This document shows, piece after piece, positions 11,047-22,403 of a stretch of 64,000 nucleotides of DNA. How positions within the stretch are numbered: the first letter of the stretch is position 1; each line of letters starts with the position of its first letter. Under the pieces are notes generated by a model. That model worked only from the letters and a program-made list of their open reading frames with translations, did not search any database and was not told the DNA's origin. The stretch lies in contig NC_087197.1 in NCBI RefSeq assembly GCF_035594125.1, positions 8,292,110-8,356,109 on the forward strand. Direction: 5' to 3'. The translations under genes and the position numbers were made by a program. This DNA is from Scylla paramamosain. Its lineage: Eukaryota > Arthropoda > Malacostraca > Decapoda > Portunidae.

Positions 11047-14000
11047 CAAATACACCAAAAGGCAAGTTCTTCTTAAAAGTTGGTTTTATTCCCATGTAAT
11101 ATGATTGCCCTGCTTTTTAGTGCTTTATTGCCTAACACGCTCAAAAACACTCAAAGACACTTTTCTGGTAATATCATATTTTTCCCACATAAAGCTAGTT
11201 TCGCATGGAATTTGGGGTTTTGGTAACTAAGAATGTAAAAAAAACACTCAAAATACACGCATTTAGTAAGGTTGTTCTGTTTCTTGATTAAGACTGTTAT
11301 TCATGAGTTTCAGAATTTTGGTATCTTAGAATCTTCTCCATACAGTCGAGTTTTTGCGTTGTTTGCCTTGTGATTCTGGTGAAACTATAAAACACTCATT
11401 ATATACGCTTCTCGTTATGTCCTTTTTTTTCCTTATATAGAGTGCTTTGCATCCATTTTCGCGTTTTTTTTATGTAACAAGCTCAAAAACACACAAAATA
11501 TACTTTTTTTGATAATGTTATTCTATTTATTTATATTAGTTGGTTTGCATCTGTTTTAGCGTTTTTCTACGTAAATCTTTTAAAACACACGTTTCCAGTA
11601 ATTTTGTTTTAGATTTCCATATAGAGTGACTTTCATATTATTTATCGTTTTGGTGCCTAACATGCTTTTTGGTGCCTTTTGCTTCCCAATATAGAGTGCT
11701 TTCCATCCATTTTCGCGTTTTTTGTAGGTAACAATTTCAAAAACACAAATAATATACCATTTTGGTAATGTTATTCTATTTCTTCATTTTGGTTGTTTTG
11801 CATCCATTTTAGCGTTTTCTACATAAAACACCGAAAAGACACGTTTTCAGTAATTTTGTTTTGGATTCTCATATAGATTGACTTCCTTGGGTTTTATCGT
11901 GTTGGTTCCTAACATGCTGAAAAACACTCATAAGACAGTTTTCTGGCAAAGACGTTTAATTTCCCCATATAGGTGGCTTTGCATGCACTTTAGGGGTTTG
12001 GTACATAACAGTCCGAAAAAAAAGCTAAATTTAACTTTTTTGATAATGTCCTTATTTCATATAATTTCCTGAAAATTTCCCGAATTTTGGCACCTCGTTA
12101 CCTGTGAAGATGAATAAGAATGAAAAAAAAATATTGTATTTTTTTTTCTCAATAAAGAGTGTAATTTGTGGCTTTTAGCTTTTTCGTACTTAATGAATTT
12201 AAAAGCACTCATAATACACGTTTCTCGTCATGTACTTTCATTTCCCAAAAATGGGGTTCTTTGCATGTATTTAAGCGTTTTTATTGGTAACATGATCAAA
12301 AACACTCAAAATACATGTTTTTCGTAATGTTATTCTGTTTCACCATAAAGTGTATTTTGCATGCATTTTAGCGTTTTGGTATATAACGAGCTCAAATACA
12401 CTTAAAGGCAAGTTCTTGTTAAAAATTGGTTTTATTCCAGTGTAATGTGATTGCCCTGCTTTTTAGTGCTTTATTGCCTAACACGCTCAAAAACACTCAA
12501 AAGACATTTTTCTGGTAATGTCATTTTTTTCCCACATAAAGCTGGTTTCGCATGTAATTTAGGGTTTTGGTAACTAAGGATGTGAAAAGCACTCAAAATA
12601 CACGCATTAAGTAAGATGGTTTTGTTTCTCAATTAAGAGTGTTGTTCCAGAGTTTCAGCATTTTGGAATGTAAGAAACTTCTCTATATACACAAGTTTTT
12701 GCGTTTTTTGCCTTGTAGTTCTTGTGAAACTATAAAACACTCATTATACACGTTCCTCGTAATGTCCTTTTGCTTCCCAATATAGAGTGCTTTCCATCCA
12801 TTTTCGTGTTTTTTGTAGGTAACAATTTCAAAAATGCTCAAAATATACCTTTTTGGTAATGTTATTTCATTTCTTCATATTGGTTGGTTTGCATCCGTTT
12901 TAGCGTTTTTCTACGTAAAACACCGATAAGACACGTTTTTAGTAATTTTGTTTTGGATTCCCATATAGATTGACTTCCATGTTATTTATCGTGTTGGTTC
13001 CTAACATGCTGAAAAACACTCATAAGACCGTTTTCTGGCAAAGACATTTAATTTCCCCATATATGTGGCTTTGCATGCACTTTACGGGTTTGGTACATAG
13101 CAGTCCGATAAAAGCTAAATTTAACTTTTTGGATAATGTTTTTATTTCACATAATTTCCTGAATTTTGCCCGAATTTTGGCATCTCGGTACCTGTGAAGA
13201 TGAATAAGAAAGAAAAAAAATATTGTATTTTTTTTTATTTATTTATTGTTTCTCAATAAAGAGTGTTATTAGTGGCTTTTAGCTTTTTGGTAATTAATGA
13301 ACTTAAAAACACTCATAATACACGTTTCTCGTAATCTCCTTTCGTTTCCCAAAAATAGTGTTCTTTGCATGTATTTTAGCGTTTTTATTGGCAACATGAT
13401 CAAAAACACTCAAAATACATGTTTTTGGTAAAGTTATTCTGTTTCACCATAAAGAGTGTTTTCAATGCGTTTTAGTGTTTTGGTATATAAGGAGCTCAAA
13501 AACACTTAAAGGCAAGTTCTTGGTAAAAATTCGTTTTCCTCCAATGTAATGTGATATCCCTCTTTTTTAGTGCTTTATTGCCTATCACGCTCAAAAACAC
13601 TCAAAAGACACTTTTCTGGCAAAGTCATTTTTTTTATCCCACAAGTCTATTTTTGCATGCAATTTGGGGTTTTGGTAACTAAGAATGTGAAAAGCACTCA
13701 AAATACACGCATTTATTAAGGTTTTTCTGTTTCTCAATTAGGAGTGTTATACATGAGTTTTAGCATTTTTGTATCTAGGAAACCTCTCCATATACACGAG
13801 ATTTTGCGTTTTTTCCCTTGTGGTTCTTTTGAACTATAAAACACTCATGATACACTTTTCTTGCAATGTCCTTTTGTTTCCCAATATAGGGTGCTTTACA
13901 TCAATTTTCGCGTTTTTTTTTTGTAGGTAACAAGCTGAAAAACACTCAAAATATATCTTTTTAGTAACATTTTTCTTATTCTTGATATTGGTTGCTTTGC

Positions 14001-14694
14001 ATCCGTTTTAGCGATTTTCTACGTAAAACACTGAGAAGACACGTTTTCAGTAACTTTGTTTTGGACTCCCATATAGAGTGAGTTCCATATTATTTATCAT
14101 TTTGGTGCCTAACATGCTAAAAAACACTCAAAACACAGATTTCTGGTAAAGTCGTTTAATTTCCTCATATAGGAGGCTTTGCATGCACTTTAGGGTTTGG
14201 TACATAACAATCCGAAAAAAAAGCTGAAATTAACTTTTTTGATAATATTTTTTTATTATATGATTGCCCTGAATTTTCCCAGAATTTTGGCATATCGGTA
14301 CCTATGAATATGAATAACAAAAAAAAAATTCCTATTTTTTAATTTTTTTTTTTTTTTTTTTATTTTCTAAATAAAGAGTGTTATTTGTGGGTTTTAGCTT
14401 TTTGGTACTTAAGGAACTTAAAAAACACTCATAATACACGTTTCTCGTAATGTCCTTTTGTTTCCCAAACATAATGTTCTTTCCATGTATTTAAGCGTTT
14501 TTATAGATAACATGATCAAAAACACTCAAAATACATGTTTTTGGTAATGTTATTCTGTTTCTCCATAAAGTTTGTTTTGCATGCGTTTTAGCGGTTTGGT
14601 ATTTAAGCAGCTCAAAAACACTTAAAGGCAAGTTTTTGGTATAAATTAGTGTTATTCCAATGTAATATGTTTGCCCTGCTTTTTAGTACTTTGC

Positions 14695-14711
14695 ATTTTG
14701 GATACCAAAAT
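14695..14711. repeat. 7-bp-stem hairpin inserted in m8, copy 3
   Basis: Identical ATTTTGG-ATA-CCAAAAT inverted repeat in the third superunit. Confidence 0.85.
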
Positions 14712-14968
14712 TGCCTATCACGCCGAAAAACACTTAAAAGACCCTTTTCTGGTAATGACATTTTTTTCTCACATAAAGGTTATTTCGCATGCAATTTGGG
14801 GTTTTGGTAACTGAGAATGTGAAAAGCACTCAAAATACACGCATTTAGTAAGGTTGTTCTGTTTCTCAGTTAAGAGTGTTATTCATGAGTTTCAGCATTT
14901 TGGTATCTAGGAACCTTCTCCATATACACGAGTTTTTGTGTTTTTTTGCCTTTTGGTTCTTTTGAACT

Positions 14969-15510
14969 ATAAAAAAAAAACTCATAATACACATTTGCCA
15001 AAAACGTGTATTTTGAATGTTTTTCAGCTTATTTCGTACCAATACGCAAAAAATCATCCATTTCACCCTTTATAAGGTAAAGAGACGACATTCCCAGAAA
15101 AAATGTTATTTCGGGGCTTTTCAACGTTAGCACCAAAACTCTAAAGAGCATGGAAGACACTCTATATAAAAATCAAAACAACATTATCAAAATGGTGTCT
15201 TTTGAGTGTTTTTGAGCTTCTTACGTTCCAAAATGCTAAAACGCGTGCACAATAGCCTTTATCGGGAGACATTACCAAAAACGTATGATTTAAGCGTTTT
15301 CCAGCTTTTTAGAAACCAAAACGCCTATATGAATGTGCTAATCACGTGATTCAGTATTTTATTACCAAAGAAGCTCAAAAACACTTATAATATACGTTTT
15401 TGGTAATGTTGTTCTGTTTTTTTATATTCTGTATAGATTGTTGTACCTAACATGAGGAAAAATCCCATTTGTTTGGTTAATTTGTGTGCATTTTGGCGTT
15501 CTTTTTTTTT
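14969..15510 (-). repeat. Divergent opposite-strand satellite block, superunit copy 3
   Basis: Third copy. It has CCTATATGAATG at about 15,325, where copies 1 and 2 read CCTAAATGAATG; copy 4 shares this variant. Otherwise it is collinear with the other copies. Confidence 0.8.
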
Positions 15511-16016
15511 GGTTCTTTTAAAACTATAAAACACTCATTATACACGTTTCTCGTAATGTCCTTTTGTTTCCTAATATAGAGTGCTTTATATCCATTTTTG
15601 CATTTTTTTGTAGGTAACAAGCTCAAAAATACTCAAAATATATCTTTTTGGTAATGTTATTCTATTTCTTCATAAAGGTTGGTTTGCATCCGCTTTAGCG
15701 TTTTTCTACGTAAAACACTGAAAAGACACGTTTTCAGTAATTTTCTTTTGGATTCACATATTGACTGACTTCCATATTATTTATCGTTTTAGTGCCTAAC
15801 ATGCTGAAAAACACTGAAAAGACAGGTTTCTGGTAAAGTCGTTTAACTTCCCTATATAGGTGGCTTTGGATGCACTTTAGGGTTTGGTACATAACAATCC
15901 GAAAAAAAAGCTATAAATAACTCTTTTGGTAATGTTCTTTTTTCCACATAAATTCCCTGAAATTTGGCAGAATTTTGGCATCTCGGTACCTATAAGGATA
16001 AATAACAAAAAAAATA

Positions 16017-16033
16017 AATAAATAAATAAAAAA
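16017..16033. repeat. Poly-A/(AAAT)n microsatellite in m5, copy 3
   Basis: Same site again, with a shorter leading A-run but about four AAAT repeats. Confidence 0.8.
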
Positions 16034-16426
16034 TCCAATTTTTAAAATTTTTTGTTAATTATTTTTTTTATCTAAATAAAGAGTGTTATTTGTGGGTTTT
16101 AGCTTTTAGGTACTGAAAAAAAAAAAACACTCATAATACACGTTTCTCGTAATGTCCTTTCGTTTCCCAAACATAAAGTTCTTTGCATGTATTTAAGCGT
16201 TTTTATAGATATCATGATCAAAAACACTCAAAATACATGTATTTGGTAATATTATTCTGTTTCTTTATAAAATGTATTTTGCATGCATTTTAGCGTTTTG
16301 GTATGTAAGGCGCTCAAAAACACTTAAAGGCAAGTTCTTGGTAAAATTTGGTTTTATTCCCATGTAATGTGATTGACCTTCCTTTTAGTGCTTTATTGCG
16401 TAACACGTTCAAAAACACTCAAAAGA

Positions 16427-16909
16427 CATGCAAGGCCTCGCATATGAGGAAATTAAAGACCTTACCAGAAATCTGTCTTTTGAGTGTTTTTCAGCATGTT
16501 AGGCACCAAAACGATAAATAATAAAGAACTCACTCTATGTGGGAATCCAAAAGAAAATTACTGAAAACCTGTCTTCTCAGTGTTTTACGTAGAAAAACGC
16601 TAAAACTGATGCAAACCAACCCATATCAAGAAGCAGAAAAACATTACCAAAAATGTATATTTTGAGTGTTTTTGAGCTTGTTACCTACAAAAAAAATAAA
16701 ACGCAAAAATTGATACAAAGTACTCTATATTGGGAAACAAAGGGACATTGCAAGAAAAGTGTATAATGAATGTTTTATAGTTCTAAAAAACCACAAGGCA
16801 AAAAACGCAAAAACTCGTGTATATAGAGAAGTTTTCTAGATACCAAAATGCAGAAACTCGTGAAAAACACTCTTAATTGAGAAACAGAACAACCTTACTA
16901 AATGCGTGT
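16427..16909 (-). repeat. Inverted five-monomer module, superunit copy 3
   Basis: Copy of the same module. It has small private changes, such as GTACTCTATATTGGG where copies 1 and 2 have GCACTCTATATTGGG. Confidence 0.88.
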
Positions 16910-19900
16910 CAAATACACCAAAAGGCAAGTTCTTCTTAAAAGTTGGTTTTATTCCCATGTAATATGATTGCACTGCTTTTTAGTGCTTTATTGCCTAACA
17001 CGCTCAAAAACACTCAGACACTTTTCTGGTAATATCATATTTTTCCCACATAAAGCTAGTTTCGCATGGAATTTGGGGTTTTGGTAAATAAGAATGTAAA
17101 AAAAACACTCAAAATACACGCATTTAGTAAGGTTGTTCTGTTTCTTGATTAAGACTGTTATTCATGAGTTTCAGAATTTTGGTATCTTAGAATCTTCTCC
17201 ATACAGTCGAATTTTTGCGTTGTTTGCCTTGTGATTCTGGTGAAACTATAAAACACTCATTATATACGCTTCTCGTTATGTCCTTTTTTTTCCTTTGCAT
17301 CCATTTTCGCGTTTTTTTTTTATGTAACAAGCTCAAAAACACACAAAAATATACTTTTTTTGATAATGTTATTCTATTTATTTATATTAGTTGGTTTGCA
17401 TCTGTTTTAGCGTTTTTCTACGTAAATCTTTTAAAACACACGTTTCCAGTAATTTTGTTATAGATTTCCATATAGAGTGACTTTCATATTATTTATCGTT
17501 TGTGCCTAACATGCTGTTTGGTGCCTTTTGCTTCACAATATAGAGTGCTTTCCATCCATTTTCGCGTTTTTTGTAGGTAACAATTTCAAAAACACAAATA
17601 ATATACCATTTTGGTAATGTTATTCTATTTCTTCATTTTGGTTGTTTTGCATCCATTTTAGCGTTTGCTACATAAAACACCGAAAAGACACGTTTTCAGT
17701 AATTTTGTTTTGGATTCTCATATAGATTGACTTCCTTGGGTTTTATCGTGTTGGTTCCTAACATGCTGAAAAACACTCATAAGACAGTTTTCTGGCAAAG
17801 ATGTTTAATTTCCCCATATAGGTGGCTTTGCATGCACTTTAGGGGTTTGGTACATAACAGTCCGAAAAAAAAGCTAAATTTAACTTTTTTGATAATGTCC
17901 TTATTTCATATAATTTCCTGAAAATTTCCCGAATTTTGGCACCTCGTTACCTGTGAAGATGAATAAGAATGAAAAAAAAATATTGTATTTTTTTTTTCTC
18001 AATAAAGAGTGTAATTTGTGGCTTTTAGCTTTTTCGTACTTAATGAATTTAAAAGCACTCATAATACACGTTTCTCGTCATGTCCTTTCATTTCCCAAAA
18101 ATGGGGTTCTTTGCATGTATTTAAGCGTTTTTACTGGTAACATGATCAAAAACACTCAAAATACATGTTTTTCGTAATGTTATTCTGTTTCACCATAAAG
18201 TGTATTTTGCATGCATTTTAGCGTTATGGTATATAACGAGCTCAAATACACTTAAAGGCAAGTTCTTGTTAAAAATTGGTTTTGTTCCAGTGTAATGTGA
18301 TTGCCCTGCTTTTTAGTGCTTTATTGCCTAACACGCTCAAAAACACTCAAAAGACATTTTTCTGGTAATGTCATTTTTTTCTTACATAAAGCTGGTTTCG
18401 CATGTAATTTAGGGTTTTGGTAACTAAGGATGTGAAAAGCACTCAAAATACACGCATTAAGTAAGATGGTTTTGTTTCTCAATTAAGAGTGTTGTTCCAG
18501 AGTTTCAGCATTTTGGAATGTAAGAAACTTCTCTATATACACAAGTTTTTGCGTTTTTTGCCTTGTAGTTCTTGTGAAACTATAAAACACTCATTATACA
18601 CGTTCCTCGTAATGTCCTTTTGCTTCCCAATATAGAGTGCTTTCCATCCATTTTCGTGTTTTTTGTAGGTAACAATTTCAAAAATGTTCAAAATATACCT
18701 TTTTGGTAATGTTATTTCTTTTCTTCATATTGGTTGGTTTGCATCCGTTTTAGCGCTTTTCTACGTAAAACACCGATAAGACACGTTTTTAGTAATTTTG
18801 TTTTGGATTCCCATATAGATTGACTTCCATGTTATTTATCATGTTGGTTCCTAACATGCTGAAAAACACTCATAAGACCGTTTTCTGGCAAAGACATTTA
18901 ATTTCCCCATATATGTGGCTTTGCATGCACTTTACGGGTTTGGTACATAGCAGTCCGATAAAAGCTAAATTTAACTTTTTGGATAATGTTTTTATTTCAC
19001 ATAATTTCCTGAATTTTGCCCGAATTTTGGCATCTCGGTACCTGTGAAGATGAATAAGAAAGAAAAAAAATATCGTATTTTTTTTTATTTATTTATTGTT
19101 TCTCAATAAAGAGTGTTATTTGTGGCTTTTAGCTTTTTGGTAATTAATGAACTTAAAAACACTCATAGTACACGTTTCTCGTAATCTCCTTTCGTTTCCC
19201 AAAAATAGTGTTCTTTGCATGTATTTTAGCGTTTTTATTGGCAACATGATCAAAAACACTCAAAATACATGTTTTTGGTAAAGTTATTCTGTTTCACCAT
19301 AAAGAGTGTTTTCAAAGCGTTTTAGTGTTTTGGTATATAAGGAGCTCAAAAACACTTAAAGGCAAGTTCTTGGTAAAAATTCGTTTTCCTCCAATGTAAT
19401 GTGATATCCCTCTTTTTTAGTGCTTTATTGCCTATCACGCTCAAAAACACTCAAAAGACACTTTTCTGGCAAAGTCATTTTTTTTATCCCACAAGTCTAT
19501 TTTTGCATGCAATTTGGGGTTTTGGTAACTAAGAATGTGAAAAGCACTCAAAATACACGCATTTATTAAGGTTTTTCTGTTTCTCAATTAGGAGTGTTAT
19601 ACATGAGTTTTAGCATTTTTGTATCTAGGAAACCTCTCCATATACACGAGATTTTGCGTTTTTTCCCTTGTGGTTCTTTTGAACTATAAAACACTCATGA
19701 TACACTTTTCTTGCAATGTCCTTTTGTTTCCCAATATAGGGTGCTTTACATCAATTTTCGCGTTTTTATTTTGTAGGTAAGAAGCTGAAAAACACTCAAA
19801 ATATATCTTTTTAGTAACATTTTTCTTATTCTTGATATTGGTTGCTTTGCATCCGTTTTAGCGATTTTCTACGTAAAACACTGAGAAGACACGTTTTCAG

Positions 19901-20543
19901 TAACTTTGTTTTGGACTCCCATATAGAGTGAGTTCCATATTATTTATCATTTTGGTGCCTAACATGCTAAAAAACACTCAAAACACAGATTTCTGGTAAA
20001 GTCGTTTAATTTCCTCATATAGGAGGCTTTGCATGCACTTTAGGGTTTGGTACATAACAATCCGAAAAAAAAGCTGAAATTAACTTTTTTGATAATATTT
20101 TTTTTATTATATGATTGCCCTGAATTTTCCCAGAATTTTGGCATATCGGTACCTATGAATATGAATAACAAAAAAAAAATTCCTATTTTTTAAATTTTTT
20201 TTTGTTTTTTATTTTCTAAATAAAGAGTGTTATTTGTGGGTTTTAGCTTTTTGGTACTTAAGGAACTTAAAAAACACTCATAATACACGTTTCTCGTAAT
20301 GTCCTTTTGTTTCCCAAACATAATGTTCTTTCCATGTATTTAAGCGTTTTTATAGATAACATGATCAAAAACACTCAAAATACATGTTTTTGGTAATGTT
20401 ATTCTGTTTCTCCATAAAGTTTGTTTTGCATGCGTTTTAGCGGTTTGGTATTTAAGCAGCTCAAAAACACTTAAAGGCATGTTTTTGGTATAAATTAGTG
20501 TTATTCCAATGTAATATGTTTGCCCTGCTTTTTAGTACTTTGC

Positions 20544-20560
20544 ATTTTGGATACCAAAAT
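20544..20560. repeat. 7-bp-stem hairpin inserted in m8, copy 4
   Basis: Identical ATTTTGG-ATA-CCAAAAT inverted repeat in the truncated fourth superunit. Confidence 0.85.
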
Positions 20561-20816
20561 TGCCTATCACGCCGAAAAACACTTAGAAGACCCTTTTCTG
20601 GTAATGACATTTTTTTCTCACATAAAGGTTATTTCGCATGCAATTTGGGGTTTTGGTAACTGAGAATGTGAAAAGCACTCAAAATACACGCATTTAGTAA
20701 GGTTGTTCTGTTTCTCAGTTAAGAGTGTTATTCATGAGTTTCAGCATTTTGGTATCTAGGAACCTTCTCCATATACACGAGTTTTTGTGTTTTTTTGCCT
20801 TTTGGTTCTTTTGAAC

Positions 20817-21360
20817 TAAAAAAAAAAACTCATAATACACATTTGCCAAAAACGTGCATTTTGAATGTTTTTCAGCTTATTTCGTACTAATACGCAAAAA
20901 ATCATCCATTTCACCCTTTATAAGGTAAAGAGACGACATTCTCAGAAAAAATGTTATTTCGGGGCTTTTCAACGTTAGCACCAAAACTCTAAAGAGCATG
21001 GAAGACACTCTATATAAAAATCAAAACAACATTATCAAAATGGTGTCTTTTGAGGGTTTTTGAGCTTCTTACGTTCCAAAATGCTAAAACGCGTGCACAA
21101 TAGCCTTTATCGGGAGACATTACCAAAAACGTATGATTTAAGCGTTTTCCAGCTTTTTAGAAACCAAAACGCCTATATGAATGTGCTAATCACGTGATTC
21201 AGTATTTTATTACCAAAGAAGCTCAAAAACACTTATAATATACGTTTTTGGTAATGTTGTTCTGTTTTTTTATATTCTGTATAGATTGTTGTACCTAACA
21301 TGAGGAAAAATCCCATTTGTTTGGTTAATTTGTGTGCATTTTGGCGTTCTTTTTTTTTTG
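20817..21360 (-). repeat. Divergent opposite-strand satellite block, superunit copy 4
   Basis: Fourth copy, with extra substitutions (AACGTGCATTTTG, TTGAGGGTTTTTGAG). A spurious 80-codon minus-strand frame overlaps its end (21,233-21,475). Confidence 0.8.
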
Positions 21361-21856
21361 GTTCTTTTAAAACTATAAAACACTCATTATACACGTTTCT
21401 CGTAATGTCCTTTTGTTTCCTAATATAGAGTGCTTTATATCCATTTTTGCATTTTTTTGTAGGTAACAAGCTCAAAAATACTCAAAATATATCTTTTTGG
21501 TAATGTTATTCTATTTCTTCATAAAGGTTGGTTTGCATCCGCTTTAGCGTTTTTCTACGTAAAACACTGAAAAGACACGTTTTCAGTAATTTTCTTTTGG
21601 ATTCACATATTGACTGACTTCCATATTATTTATCGTTTTAGTGCCTAACATGCTGAAAAACACTGAAAAGACAGGTTTCTGGTAAAGTCGTTTAACTTCC
21701 CTATATAGGTGGCTTTGGATGCACTTTAGGGTTTGGTACATAACAATCCGAAAAAAAAGCTATAAAATAACTCTTTTGGTAATGTTCTTTTTTCCACATA
21801 AATTCCCTGAAATTTGGCAGAATTTTGGCATCTCGGTACCTATAAGGTTAAATAAC

Positions 21857-21886
21857 AAAAAATAAATAAATAAATAAAATAAAAAA
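21857..21886. repeat. Poly-A/(AAAT)n microsatellite in m5, copy 4
   Basis: Same site in the truncated fourth copy, with an irregular AAAAT unit inside the run. Confidence 0.8.
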
Positions 21887-22287
21887 TCCAATTTTTAAAA
21901 TTTTTTGTTAATTATTTTTTTTTATCTAAATAAAGAGTGTTATTTGTGGGTTTTAGCTTTTAGGTACTGAAAAAAATAAAAAAAAAAACACTCATAATAC
22001 ACGTTTCTCGTAATGTCCTTTCGTTTCCCAAACATAAAGTTCTTTGCATGTATTTAAGCGTTTTTATAGATATCATGATCAAAAACACTCAAAATACATG
22101 TATTTGGTAATATTATTCTGTTTCTTTATAAAATGTATTTTGCATGCATTTTAGCGTTTTGAAATGTAAGGCGCTCAAAAACACTTAAAGGCAAGTTCTT
22201 GGTAAAATTTGGTTTTATTCCCATGTAATGTGATTGATCTTCCTTTTAGTGCTTTATTGCGTAACACGTTCAAAAACACTCAAAAAA

Positions 22288-22403
22288 CATGCAAGGCCTC
22301 GCATATGAGGAAATTAAAGACCTTACCAGAAATCTGTCTTTTGAGTGTTTTTCAGCATGTTAGGCACCAAAACGATAAATAATAAAGAACTCACTCTATG
22401 TGG
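22288..22403 (-). repeat. Inverted module, superunit copy 4, cut at array edge
   Basis: Only the first 116 bp or so of the module remain (m3 reversed and the start of m2). It then joins directly to another minus-oriented HOR at AGTTCAGG. Because both sides are minus, strand orientation does not change at this breakpoint, only monomer phase and subtype: m2 reversed is followed by m4 reversed. Confidence 0.85.

Larger units (their letters stand above)
5870..11732 (+). repeat. Superunit copy 2 (complete)
   Basis: 5,863 bp, collinear with copy 1. Differences noticed include C instead of A at 6,371 and 11,109 (matching copy 1 positions 502 and 5,245), and shorter AAAT and poly-A runs near 10,144-10,170 and 10,250. 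The divergent block lies at about 9,105-9,647 and the inverted module at 10,565-11,046. The m2/m11 shortcut is near 11,661. Confidence 0.95.
11733..17581 (+). repeat. Superunit copy 3 (complete)
   Basis: 5,849 bp, collinear with copies 1 and 2. It shares A with copy 1 at 12,234 and 16,972, but T with copy 4 at 15,328. It carries a private deletion of roughly 14 bp near 17,290, where ATATAGAGTGCTTT is missing from an m11 monomer, and a GCTGTTTGG variant of the m2/m11 junction near 17,514. The poly-T in its m5 monomer (about 14,336-14,362) is longer and lacks the G interruption seen in the other copies. The inverted module is 16,427-16,909. Confidence 0.95.
1..22403 (+). repeat. Tandem array of 5.86 kb satellite superunits
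   Basis: Head-to-tail array of a 5.85-5.87 kb superunit. The phrase AATTTCAAAAACACAAATAA recurs at 1, 5,870, 11,733 and 17,582, giving periods of 5,869, 5,863 and 5,849 bp. Copies look near-identical by eye; most differences are homopolymer lengths, with scattered substitutions. Each superunit holds about five 1.1 kb HOR equivalents, a divergent opposite-strand block and an inverted 480 bp module. The array stops at 22,403 inside the fourth copy. The low divergence compared with everything to the right indicates recent amplification (inference). The window starts inside the array, so its left end is not seen. Confidence 0.95.
17582..22403 (+). repeat. Superunit copy 4 (truncated)
   Basis: About 4.8 kb of the superunit, with more private substitutions than copies 1-3 (for example GCTACATAAAAC near 17,666). 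It ends inside the inverted module: the sequence follows copy 1 to CACTCTATGTGG (22,392-22,403) and then switches to AGTTCAGGAAATTATATG, a different minus-oriented HOR. The missing part corresponds to roughly the last 1.05 kb of the unit. A position at the array edge fits its higher divergence, since edge copies of tandem arrays are less homogenised (general expectation, not shown here). Confidence 0.93.
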
